Below are positions 52,149 to 64,000 of a DNA stretch of 64,000 bases, piece by piece (the stretch's first letter is position 1; each line of letters starts with the position of its first letter). The translations under genes and the position numbers were made by a program. The stretch comes from Struthidea cinerea. Its lineage: Eukaryota > Chordata > Aves > Passeriformes > Corcoracidae. The notes below the pieces were generated by a model. The model was not told the DNA's origin and did not search any database. It saw only the letters and a list, made by a program, of their open reading frames with translations. The stretch lies in contig VZTI01003941.1 of the NCBI GenBank assembly GCA_013397865.1, positions 62,001 to 126,000 on the forward strand, written 5' to 3'.

Positions 52149-55100
52149 AAGAGAAGGCAATGACTTGCATGCATGTAATTAAAAGACATTAAATTAGACA
52201 TTTTTCCAATCTGCACTTGACATTTTGGTAAAGGTTGGTGGTCATTCAGAAACAAATCCTGCTCTACCCTGCCTTGTACCACGTTTGGCAGCAACTACTA
52301 TAAACTGCTCTCTTCTATATATATTTTTTCATTCACCTCATGAGTTATGCACGTGAAATTTCAGAATCTTTATTGTCATCAGAAACAGCTGCTCATTACA
52401 AGAAGATTATTGTTTTGAGATATATACTGCATTTGTGTTGCAGTAATCGGTTAACCCTCTGTGTACACGAGAGTATTTAAAAATGCAGCCCCAGGAACAG
52501 GCTGTGAATGTATTATCGCTGTACAGTCCCAGAATTTTTAATATTATTTTTTATTTTCTAGCCAGAATCATACCCCAGACCTACCAACCCTCCTTTCACA
52601 AACTTCCAATTTTCCCTTTCCATGTAATGTAAGAATATGTGAATGCCTCACTACCAATCTACATCATGCTCTCAGTGGGTGAGTAAGAGAAGCATACGTA
52701 GGGATTTGAAATCAGTGTGGCCTCCAGCTTTCACACAACTATTGTAAGTGAATCAATTATTTATACAGAATCAGTATTGCTAAAGCATCCAAATGTCAGA
52801 CATTTTTGAATAGAAAACAGTTCTTTTCATCTATTCATCTATTTTACCATATATTTTAATTATAATTTAAAGCAATTTACAGGAAACTCTTTATGGTATG
52901 CAGAATTGAGTGCTCTGCAAGCAGCATGAGAAGGTCTTTGCTACTTTCCCAAGTGTTTGTTCATGTTGTAGGCATTTATGCACACTTGTAGGTTGACAGC
53001 AGTGGGGTTAGCGCTACTGGCCGGCAACGCGCTAGTCGGTATATCCAAAGGAAGGTCATGTCCCACTGCCCTCTGTAGAATCCAGGTAACTAAACTTCAA
53101 GAAGACCAAGTTAAACAACAGAGCAGTTTTCTTTTTACATCATACATGGTACATCTCCTTTTAAAAGCTTCAGTCCAGCACAGTACGGGTGCTTAAATCC
53201 CATCAGTGCAGAGGCAGGTGACTACATCCCTGAAGAAAAATGCAGGGAGACAGACATAGCCCAAGCTTACATGATGCACCAGGAGCAGAGCAAGGTCCTG
53301 ATTCAGTTTCTCTCAGCTCTTGCAAGGTGTGTGGGCTCTCCAAAAACTCCATCTTCACACTCAGGTTCTTTATACTAGGCCAAAATGTAGTAAATAAATG
53401 GGCATCCACAGAGGGTTAATGAAAAATAAGCATTCCCAAAGAAAATCACTAGATTGAGGAGGAGTGAGGCTGAATGTGAGACTGGAGATGAAGAAAGTGA
53501 TACTCCCAAACTACTGACATATTGCAGTGTGAAACTGGCTCCTCCAGGGTATTTGGAGCTGGCTTTAATTTTGAATCTGCCCCACTGCTCTGAATTATGA
53601 CAGATCATTATGGAGTCCGTATCTGCCTTCCTCTCACACATTCATCCAACCAAGCAAGATGCTACAGTGTGGCAGAGCTCCAGAACACTGACATCTTTTT
53701 TTGGCAAATAATTAATTTCAAAGTATTTTCTCAAATACGTGTAGGCTTCTAGTCAATGAAAATATGAGTTCGCCACTTATTCAAACCATCTGTCTTTATT
53801 TTTTAAATTATAATTGTACAATACGTCCATTTTGCAGGATTATTATTTCATTTTTTTAAGATTACTTTTAGGCATCAGAAGGTTTTATCTGTAATTAAAA
53901 TATGTATACAAGGTTCGATTAAAGTTACTCTATCCAAGCAAAGATATACAAACTGTTTTTTCTAACAAAGGAAAAACCCCACTGCAGTGCACAAATGACA
54001 TGCCTTGCAAAATGTAGTGCAGATCAGTCAGATTTAGGATCCTGCCTGTGCATCACGGCATTGAGAGAAGTTCATTAAAATGTGAGAATGGAAAGATCTT
54101 CACATTCAATACCCGATTTATATTAAAATCTCCTTAAAATATACCACTGGGACAATGCAAGGTGTTGATACACTTAGCAAGTGACAGAGGTCATACCTTC
54201 CATATTCTGCTTATTAAAATACATATTTTATACTTGATTCCAATAATTTCCTGCTTTCTAAAGAAAAATATAATTTTGGAAAAGCATAAAATGATGAGCC
54301 CTTTGACCTCCAGAAAAGATCTGGGAAAAAAGCATCTTGCATTACAAATCATTTATCATTCATATGATCTTTGCTGCCTGAATACAAGACTAACTGACTT
54401 TTGAATGCAAGCTGGTGATTTCTGAATGCAAGGCTAAGTGTTCAGCTTATGGTACAGCTGGGCCATTCTCACCATGCTGCAAAAAAAATCAGCTGAAAGG
54501 CTTCTTTTCATATATCAAGAAAATGAAAATGGAATAATTATTTTTCTTCTCTAAGCTAAGAAAAATATGACAAGCATACATTTTGAGTCAAGAGTTTTAC
54601 TGAATGCATTACCATTATTTTTTCATCAATGAAATATCGAGTATTTAGCAATAAATTGAAAAATTTAACATTTCTTTTTGAAAAGGTCCACTTCGTGCTT
54701 CCTGGCTAACAATGGATAAGTTGCAATTCTGAGTAGATCAAAAATGTCAGCAAGAAGGCAAATAGGAAAAATACAGTGATACAGGAAATGATTTAGATTT
54801 GGTTTAGTGTCTGTTTAAGAGCAGACCTATGTCTGCTCACACCAAGCTATAAACGGTGTGTTTTCTGTGAGATACTGCTGATTCAGAGAAAAAATGTGTT
54901 TTTTGAACACCACATCATATTCAATAGCATATTTTTCATGCAATTATTGAATTATTTCATCTTGATAATGTCAAAGGCAACACATTTAAATCTTGCTTTA
55001 GCATTTAGACTTCTGCATTAGTAGTCAAAGCAACTAGAAATGCTCTGATTTTAACGTGATGAAAATGAAACATTTACTTCATAAAAATGAAGGGTTGTAG

Positions 55101-55319
55101 AACACTTCTTTCACTTTGAGTGAAAAACCCCCATAGTCTTACTTTCTCAAAACACTGTTTTCTAATACAATGGAAATTTTGTTTGAAATACAGTTTATCA
55201 GCTGATGAGGAGACTCACTGGGTGACAATATAATGACCCATAGACCACAAATCCAAGATTCAGATATCAAAGAAGACGAAACCTACTGCTCAGCATCACC
55301 ACACTCTGCAACAACACTG
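52149..55319. other. Unique sequence, no gene recognised
   Basis: AT-rich DNA with no recognised repeat family or exon. Confidence 0.5.
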
Positions 55320-55590
55320 GAGGGTCACCCTTGCTCTGCCCACGACCTCGCTGACCGCGTATTGGTGGCCACGCTGAGGAGTGCCCACGGCAACACCCTG
55401 GTGGTGGCTTGTAGGTTCTGCCTTGGGGTTGTTCTCCAGCACCCCCTGAGAGCACCCAGGCAAGCACAGAGAACACCAGCGAGCACCTGGCCGGGTGTGG
55501 CAGTGCTGAACTCGGCCCCTGGGGCTGGTGTGACACTCAGTCCGCAGCCTGATGCAGACACAGCTCTGGCCCTCTGTGAGCTGAGCTGAA
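55320..55590. other. Unassigned GC- and CpG-richer block
   Basis: The block is clearly richer in GC and CpG than its flanks and has overlapping open frames on both strands (plus 55233-55589, 118 codons; minus 55296-55610, 104 codons), as expected from GC-rich DNA with few stops. No domain is recognised in any frame. It could be an old repeat, a decayed exon or a small CpG island. Confidence 0.4.
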
Positions 55591-55985
55591 ATTGTTACTT
55601 GCATGGTCAAGGAGTTAGTGTGCCTAACCAGCTAACCTGGCTAAGATTCACTTCTGGGAACTTCAGGTGCTCAGTAAATAACTGTGTTTCTTATCTTCAT
55701 AGGCAGAATTTCATGTTTTTCTGTCCCTTATCATCCAAAAAACCAGTATTTTTACCGCACATCCATATTATCTGCCAAGTCTGTTGCAAATGAAGCACTT
55801 TTTTAAAACTAAAAATCCAGATTTGAGAGGCACAAGTGTGGAAATGTGAGGAATAACAGATCCATTTTTATCCAGGAGCTCTGTTTGTTCTCCCACTCAC
55901 TCAACAAGCAGCCTGCACTTGCCTCTTCCACTCAGCCCTGGGTGTTGTCTGGAGGTGACCATGGGGAGCTGGGCTTGCTCTAAGT
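55591..55985. other. Unique sequence, no gene recognised
   Basis: No feature recognised. Confidence 0.5.
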
Positions 55986-56043
55986 GCTTCAGAAGGAAAG
56001 CACAGGAAAGGGCTTCAGAAAGAAAGCACAGGAAAGGGCTTCT
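55986..56043. repeat. 26-bp tandem repeat, 2.2 copies
   Basis: Copies at 55986-56011 and 56012-56037 differ at one base; a partial third copy follows. Confidence 0.9.
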
Positions 56044-59000
56044 TTTGTACTTCCTAGAGCTTATGCATCTGTTTGGGCTCTACATGATAACAACTTTTAT
56101 ATTTTTCATCTTCCACAAATGTACTGTTTGTACCTTCAGGTAGTGAAAAGCACCTTTGTGTGAAATGACAAATGAATACGTTGATTAATACAGTGTTTGC
56201 CCCACTCTAAAAATCAGTGCAAAGTTGCAGGAACACAGAGAATCAGAGAGATTATTTTAGGGTTCAGTTTATCAGAAAGCAGTATGTGTTTGCATGTATA
56301 CTTGGAATAAGTTAGTGAACACATATCATTAAGTCTTGTATAACTATACAGATGCATGTGCAGACACACTCACCTGAACCACTAATAATTAATCAAATTG
56401 TCGAATAAACAGTAGGGAGGGAGCAAAGTTTAAAATATCTGGACTTGAGAGGCTCGAGATTTTCAGCAGTGCCTCTGAAGAGATGGCATTCAAGGCTGCT
56501 ATGAGTCCTACAAAAAAGCATAATGGGGAAAAAAAGAAGTCACCTCCATCCTGTGTGGGCATCACAGCCCTTTGTGAAGCCTGTGTGTATTTTTGCTGTC
56601 CTTCTCTGGCATAGATGTGAGAAATGTGAGTGTACTTGCCAGCAGCCACGGTGTAGCAGGGGACTGGTCTCTGGAGAGCACTGCATTGTGCATGGCACGT
56701 ACTCTACATGGCAGATTGTCATGCAAGTAAATGCTGACAGATTCACTATATACACCCACCCAGTTTCTTCATTCCCCTCTAGAGTCAGAGCCAGATGTGC
56801 TGGCAGTCCTTATGGGAGAGAGGAGGCTGAGATACTTCATGCTGATGCTCTCTTTGGGTTTGGAGCCTGCTTTTCCTATGAATCTTAATAAAGGCTCAGG
56901 AAAGCTTCATTTCCAGGCATTTGACAGGCTAGTGCCAGTCCAGAAGCAATGGGGGAGCATGCTGTGCATACTTGCTTACAGCAGCCCTGCTGGGTTTTCA
57001 CTATTAATTGTCCTCTCATGTGCTTTCATATTCTGCAGGGAAAAAACCATAGTCTCTCTGTGCTGAAAAGAGATGCTTCGGACAAAATGGAGTCAGTGCT
57101 GTTCTCCTCGGCAAAGACTTGCTCCTTCAGGGCCTGTGCTTTCAGAAAAGAGACACATTAGATATAACACTGAATTTGATGTGTTTCAATTACCTGAGAA
57201 GCACCTTGAGTTTCTGCTTTTGCTGATTACTGATCTGCCACCATCATCCATTTCTCATTTAATTGATCATGGTGTGAGCATGACGTTTGTGCTGCAGAGG
57301 GAATGCCACTTCCATCTCCCATGTGGGTCACTTGGAGAGTGATTGTCCCCTCACACTTCAGGGGGTCACTGGCACTGCACCGGTGTTGAGCAAATGGGAG
57401 TGAAAGGATCTTCTCGCCTGCTCCTCCCCCACACCCTTCATTGACCCATCAGCTCTGGCTGCATGCAGTACAGCTAGGTGCAGAATGATTTGCAGGAGGT
57501 ATTGCTTCTGAAATTGCTGACTTAGCAAGCCTTGAAAAGAAAGCCAGAACAGAGGGCATTTGGGCTGATGGATGGTTATAGAGATACATTATATACCATT
57601 AAAAAAAAAAGAAAAAAAAGAAGACAAAAAAAAGGCAAAAACAGTAGAGAACTGGCATACTGGAACATGGTTCTGTCCGTTCCCTGTGACTGGTTCAGCT
57701 TTTCTGGCTAGCACACTGAACCATTATCCAGAGCCTTTAAAATAATCAGTCATAATCTATTTTATTCTCCTGGTTTGTATGACTTTGCTACTCTTCTAGA
57801 AAAAACATGCATGCAAAACCATCACACTTCGAAAAGGATGCAAGATGTTAATTATGTGAATTCTCTTGTAGCAACATAACATTTGGAACAATGTCTTGTT
57901 TCAAAAGCATGGTTTCTTTAACTCCCCCATACTGAAAATAGAAGCAACCAAGGTATGTATTGACCTCAGTATTGGGAATCTGGGATTTCTAATGTTTTTT
58001 TTCAATAAATACAAGAATCATAGGCCTTGACATTCAGACTGTGCAAAATTCTTTACAGTTTCAAGCTAACAGGCTGATTTTTTCCTTCTGTTGAGTTCTG
58101 TAGGAACAGGGATAACCCTGGAGCATTTATTGTGAGGAGAGATGTCATCCCAAAGAAGTCTTCCCTTTTACTATTCTCGTGAGAATAAGATTAGTTGAGT
58201 TCATAAAAACTGCGAAGAAGTGGAGAAAAAATTATTTCCATGGCCAAATCCTTCCTTTCCAAGTAAGATGTGGATTATAAAAACTGAAAAAAAAACCCCT
58301 TTTCTTCTTTTGTCTTCTTTTCCAATAAAATTCTTTAGGAGTCATTTAGGCATGTGCCCCATGTCCACCACAGTGTGACACAAAATTAACTCTAAATGAA
58401 CAAGACTGACACTGGAAACCAGCTGCTTAATTTGCAAACCAGCTCTGCTAAAAAACATGCCATTGCAGATAATTTAAGGATATATTGAAAATACAACTGT
58501 ATAAGGCCAAATGCTTGAAAATAGTGGTTTAGATTTCACCATTGTAAACCTGTGAGCTTGGCACTCAAAAGTAAAATGTGTTTTTGTCAGATGATCTTCT
58601 GTGATAATGATGTCAGGAGAAGAGAAATTGAGGCTAGTGGTCTCAGAGAATTCACTTAGTCAGCTTGCCAGATATTTTGGAGAACCTTGAGTGTCCTCAC
58701 TGTCTTTAGAAATGAGACATATGGATTAGGGCATGCATTATTGAGATTTAAGTCAGTAAATAGTGCAGAGTTCCCGCATGGTTCCTTCCTGCCATGTTTG
58801 GCATGTCCAGGGTAGCAGTCACCAGAGGACTGTGTGTGCAGCAGGACTGGGGAGCAGCAATATATGGATTGCCATCCTGAATAAAACTCTGTGCCATCAA
58901 GTCCAGGTTACCACTGCCACACATCTCAGAGGACAGGAAAATAGTGTGTCCCTGGGCAGCTGTAACAGAACCCTCACACAGATCTTCATTCCACCTCCTT

Positions 59001-62000
59001 GATCTGTACCCCGGGGTCTTTTGCATTCCTGTGGAGAACTAAAGTGGGAAAGATTTCTAGGTCCCTCTAGGTACACACAAGTTTATTCATCTTGGCTCTC
59101 TTTGGCTCTCTTTTTGTGTATTTTAACAAATGCATGGTTTAAGTTGTGTGTTTGCTGGCTGTAATGGTCTCAGGCTAATGTGAGCAACACCTGAACTGGC
59201 TTTGGTATATCTGTATCCTAGTCTTAAAGGTGAGCACACCAAAACTTTTATTGACACTACTGTAACAATTAAGGAATAGGTAAAAATTTAAATTTGCACT
59301 TGAGTGAGACTAAAGAGCTCGTAAACAAACTTGCTTGTGCTCTCTGGATCCTGTAAAATAGCTCCTTCTATCCTGATTTCCTTGACTAAGCAGCTGTCAA
59401 GGACTTTATGGGTTGAAACAATCTCCCCACAGTCTCCTCTGCACTCCTAGTAGAGCCCCTCTGCCCATTGCTGTGAAGTCTGGCTGTGAGTGCCTGCTGT
59501 TCATTTTTTCTGGGGTACACAGCTTGGTAAAACAAACCAGTCTGACAAATGCTCCTTTTCCCCTCTATTTCCTGGGTTTGGTACTTGCCCCAATCCCATG
59601 GCATTGTTTCAGGAGTCAAGCCAGTAAAAAACTGACCCAACAATCACATGAAGTGGGTGGTGGGGGTGTCAGCAAGTTAGCAAGCTGAGACAGCCCACTG
59701 AAGGTCAGACGGATGCCACTACCGTCTCAAAGAATATCTGGAGTGGTGGTGGAGTAGGGGTGCCTGTTCTTGGTTGATCATCTCGTTCCTACTGCAAAAC
59801 TACAGCCTTCAGGAGTATTTGGAGTCTGGCTGACCACTCTCTGTCCTTCCCCTGCTGTCATAGCCTCCCTCCTACCTCAGAGGTTAAGCTGCTCTTGAAG
59901 AATGGTATGGCCTCTCAGGACGCTGGGGTGCCAAATAACAACCCAAACCAATAGCCATCCTCCTGGTTCCTATATGGTCAGTGAATTGTGCATTGTAAAA
60001 CATATATACAGTTTCTCTCTGCAATGGTGTAACCTCTTTCTTGCAGCCATCATCTTGACTTCCATTGCAATCAGCAAGCAGCATTAAAGCACTGTGATTA
60101 TATGGGTAGTACAACAGAAATCACAGCAGAAAAATGCAATTTGCAGTCAGGTCTAGCTGTGGTGTGTGCATTCAGGGTGTCGATTCCTATCTTTTTTTTT
60201 TGAGTGTTTAGCCACAATCCCTAGTGATTAATACAAATTTCTGCTAGAAAAGAGAAATAGGAAAAAAGTCAGCATAAATTTGCCTCAGTGTAAAATTCAT
60301 ACTCCAGTGAATTACTACTATGCTGCAGACAGCAGTAACAGCAAGTAAGCCATTCAGCATTATTGTAATGCTGATGATTATTGTTCATTTCTGTTCACCA
60401 AAACAAAGAAAATCAAAAAATTGCCCACGGTCTTCAAACCCACCTCATATTAAGTCCCCTGGGCTTCATTCCCAACCTGCACCTGCCTGACATCAGTGTG
60501 GGCCATTGATTTCCATGAGGGAACACTCAGTTTGCATCAGTGCCCACGACTGAAAAAACAGGTCCTGGCTTTTTGCGAGGTTTGGCATACTGTCTTTAAA
60601 TCAGACAAAATTAGCCAGAATTTGTGAATTGGTTATTCTTTGCCTGCTGAAACGAGGCAATGTCTGCAAGCGCTGCTTTGAGAATCTGTTCTTTTTGTCT
60701 GAGAACAGATGTCTGGGAGGGGTTTTGGCAGGACCCACTCTGTCAAACAGTCCAGCTTTGACAGTTACTTGCTTGAGGGACGGCTGAAATGCAAAGCATT
60801 TCTGATCAGAATATCATATTCATCTGGAAGTTAATTACTGTGTCTGCCTTGGTATAAATAATTAATTATGCAAAACCCACACAGCTGTGGCTGGACAGAG
60901 TTAAGTGACTTGCTGTCAATGTCTCACGGTTCTGGAAAGGATGAAGGGATTTAGAAAATAAGCTCTTTAACTCTTAGGCCACACTATCGTGATAGCCCCT
61001 TCCTGATCAGATGAGAATATGATTACCACTGAGCATGCTTCTCTTTACAAAAGGACATTTCCCAGTTTAGCCTGTTCAGGACCCAGTAACAATCTCTTCT
61101 CAACGCTGCGGCTGTGTCAAGCTAAGAAGCCAAACACTGATTGTTTTAAGGGAATGAATTTGCAAAGCCCCTGTGACTGCACAGTCATGCTCAGAGCAAT
61201 GATTAGCCAAAGCTACATCTGCATCCAAGGGTGGATGTGTGCAGGGGAGTGAGCAAAGAGTGAAGGCACATGGATGCAATAATCAACCTGTCCCGTTTTA
61301 TAGCACACCAAGGTAAAGTGAGGGCCAAGTTTACAGAAATTACAAATATTTTTGACAGAAGCAGTCCAGTATCTGATCTTCTGAAGAATGGGCAGGGTCA
61401 TGGGTTCACTCTGTGAAATTAACAGTATTTCTGGAAGGCAAGGGTGTAGAAATTGTCTTGCTATACACCCCTTTAAGATATGTATTTTCCAGTAGATCAT
61501 GGATTTTAAATGCACAAATAGAAGTATCAGCCCAGACTCATTTGCGATAAGTGGTTTTCTGTATGTAACTCTGATTTGCCAAAACAGCTTTTGCCTGTAG
61601 CACTAGTAAATGAAACACAAAAAGGAAAACCTTGGTAAATGTGTCAAATACCTTGGTGTAGGCTAACACTGTGAAATTACTGCAGGAAAATACAACCCAG
61701 AGGACATATTTTGTACCTTCAAACGATCAGCACACCACAATTCGTAGGATGGGTAGGGATCTCAACACGTATTTTATTCCTTCCTTTAAGTAATGTAAAG
61801 CTGTGTAAGCATCTACTCAAATGAGCAGAGAGGGAAAAAAAACTATTCTATGAAAGTATTAGATGTAGAAGATACTTGTCTGTGACTCTTTCCAGGCTTT
61901 GGCTGTATTATTAAAAAAACCTGAGTTTTACATATGGAACTTTTATATAGAAATTTTCATCCTCCAAGGATCCCAAAATACATTACAAAGTATCGCAGAG

Positions 62001-63319
62001 ATTGTAAGCAAGTGCAGAAGCAATTACGTGCTTAGCTGTAGTTCAGATATAACCTTAGACATTGTAAAATGTGAAAAGGAAATGTAGTAGGAAAATGGCT
62101 TATCCTTTCAAATAACTGCTACAGGCCTCCTACCTACCACCTGGAAGGGTATTGCTGACAGACATGACAGGACATTGGCTCAAATGAAACAAAATGTTTT
62201 TTTTTCTAAGGTGCCATTTTCCCCATGTGCCAGATGCAGTCTAAGCTCTGGGTTTGATTTTGTGTTCTTGACACAGAAATTCAAACTATAGCCTGATCTG
62301 TGCAAGGATACTGTCAAATGAGAGACAGTAACACTTGGACTATTTATCCATCAAGAAGCAAGGCTCCAGTTGAAGGCTCCAGTCTAGGCAGTGGCTTGTG
62401 ATCCTCCACGCCATTTGATTGTTAACATGCACCTTGGCACAGCTTTGACTCTGCTAGATGGTGCAAAGATATTTGCTTTCAGTTCAGGTATCACCCTGAG
62501 CCAAGGACTTTTCATAACAGGCAACATTCATGAGGTTACCCAGGTTTCTAGAAGAAACCTGTTTGGCTGTGTGGTACCTGACTTCAGGACCAAAGGATGG
62601 GCCAGGCTCGGGAGCAGCCCTGGTACCACTGAAGCCAGGGACAGTTCAGTCACTGGCTCTGATGTAAATGTGACTGTCAGTAAACAATTCTACCACCGAA
62701 CAGAAATGATTGCATGTGGATTGTCTTTAGTTTAGAAATTCGACTACAAGCATTATCAAAAGTTGTGATAAAACTCAGAGGCCTCATATGACCTCTGCCA
62801 AAGGTTGTAAGAAAAGGTGCTAGTGTTGCCTTAATGCTGCCAAAATTGGCACCTTAAAAACACACATAATTTTTTACATTGAAGAACTCCCTTTCTGAAC
62901 AAACCTGATGTGTCTGCATGCTGTCATTTCTGACAATGGCAACACCTCAAATACCTGTAAGCATTGTTCAGCAGTCATCTTCTAATTTATTTTAAATGTC
63001 ACTTGAAATTACTAGTAAGACGGACAGGAAAACAAGAAAGAAAAACTGAAGTTTGAGGATCCAAAAATACAGTCATGGGAAGATTCTTCTTGTTTCAAGA
63101 CGATTATCCCTAAGCTCCTTTAGGGAATTAAAAAAAAAAAAAGTCCAGAAGCCTGGTTGTCCTTGGTTTGTCAGTAGTGACAAGCATTGCTAACAAAGGT
63201 TCTCAATGCAAAGATAATACTGGAAAGCAATTTTTTATCCACAATTTTCTTAAATCCTAGTAATCTGGTTGTTGTACTGAGTCTAGCAAGATGGAGGTAA
63301 TTTTCCCCATGGCGGTGCT
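56044..63319. other. Unique sequence; possible conserved non-coding stretch
   Basis: No gene or repeat family recognised. An A-rich low-complexity tract lies at about 57599-57645. The stretch 60560-60900 is repeat-free and ends in clustered TTAATTA/AATTAATTA motifs typical of homeodomain-bound enhancers. Open frames (up to 121 codons) lack domains. Confidence 0.4.
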
Positions 63320-63440
63320 ATGTTTTGCATTGGTAGCTGGCAAAGTGCTGGTATCACACCAGTGCTTTGGTGCCTGCTGAGCAGTGCTGGAGCCATCAGT
63401 ACTGTCTCTCCAACACTGCACCCTCCTCTCCCTTTTTGTT
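63320..63440 (+). mobile_element. Possible LTR fragment
   Basis: The phrases 'tggtagctggcaaagtgctg', 'accagtgctttggtgcctgc' and 'tgagcagtgctggagccatc' resemble the 5' half of avian ERVL-type LTRs (the part with 'tagtagctggta' and 'gttgctgagcagtgct'). The fragment is short and diverged, and has no defined ends. Confidence 0.35.
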
Positions 63441-63527
63441 TAGATTTTACCACTGAGCAGACATCATATGGCATGGAATATCCCTGTAGTCAGTTTGAGT
63501 TAGCATTTGTTTTACTGTGTTTCTATG

Positions 63528-64000
63528 TGTGCCAGTTTGGACAAATTTGGAGGAAAATATCCTCTGATGGAAGGCAGGTTACAACCACCCCTCCCTCACC
63601 AGGTTTGGGAAAAAAGAAACCTTCCTCGGAGGAAAGTGAAAGAGATAAAAACTGTTTATTTAACAAACACACAGGAAAAGGATAATAATGCTAAGTAATA
63701 AAACCTCTCGCTGTGGAGAGAAACCTGGGAAGATTTCAGAGTCCTTCTGTAGGTGTGGTCTCTCTCCTCCTTCTCAGAGCTGGGTAAGTGTGGGCCCACC
63801 TCCAGGCCTGGGTGAAAAATTCTCCTGATGTGTTCTGATGTTGAAACAGTCCAGAAGAGAAGAAGGGAAAAAACCGAAGTCCCAGGAAAACAAAGTTCAA
63901 CTCTCTGTCTCCCTCTGGAGAAAAGGAGCTGAAAGCTGGCTGAAAAGCAAGAAGGGTGCTTCCTCCGCACTTGCTACCGCAGCAGAAGCAGAGGAGTGTG
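63528..64000 (-). mobile_element. Probable LTR or ERV end, truncated by the window edge
   Basis: The block begins TGTGCCAGTTTGG after AT-rich flank and has a sustained purine-rich composition to the window end. Read on the minus strand it shows an AATAAA signal (plus positions 63655-63660), then a U5-like tail of about 130 bp ending in GGCACA at 63528. An AATAAA also occurs on the plus strand near 63695, so orientation is not certain. The other end lies outside the window. Confidence 0.5.

Overview
This window looks like AT-rich, non-coding DNA from a bird. The organism call rests on the repeats. There are three CR1 LINE 3' fragments, two of which end in the CR1-type ATTCTATG octamer. There are also several LTRs whose internal phrases match ERVL-type LTRs widespread in bird genomes. 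I see no prokaryotic features: no operons, ribosome binding sites, CRISPR arrays or insertion sequences. I also find no intact protein-coding gene. The longest uninterrupted frames (156-160 codons) are unsupported by domains, splice structure or codon pattern, and the setting suggests intergenic DNA or a very large intron.

Layout. 1-3549: AT-rich unique DNA. 3550-4174: plus-strand ERVL-type LTR fragment. 4175-10517: unique DNA with small microsatellites. 10518-10903: plus-strand CR1. 10904-16004: unique DNA with one weak candidate terminal exon (14502-14577). 16005-16400: CpG-dense block, probably an LTR remnant. 16401-25018: unique DNA with two splice-bounded open blocks; the one at 20072-20228 resembles the N-terminal part of a C-type lectin domain. 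25019-25483: a 183-bp duplication around a single N with the first 98 bp of an apparent LTR between the copies. 28230-28624: minus-strand solo LTR with perfect 5-bp target duplication. 33517-33614: long CTTT microsatellite. 36320-36558: possible LTR remnant. 43695-43765 and 44808-45314: fragment and near-complete LTR of one family, both minus. 45820-46304 (minus) and 47712-48172 (plus): CR1 fragments. 46812-46887: 11-bp polypyrimidine array. 63320-63440 and 63528-64000: LTR pieces at the right edge, the last one running off the window.

The best leads are the assembly-gap duplication, which looks like two haplotypes (with and without an LTR insertion) placed end to end, and the lectin-like candidate exon. 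I did not find a convincing new multi-gene system. Repeat family assignments were made from memory of avian repeats, without a database search.
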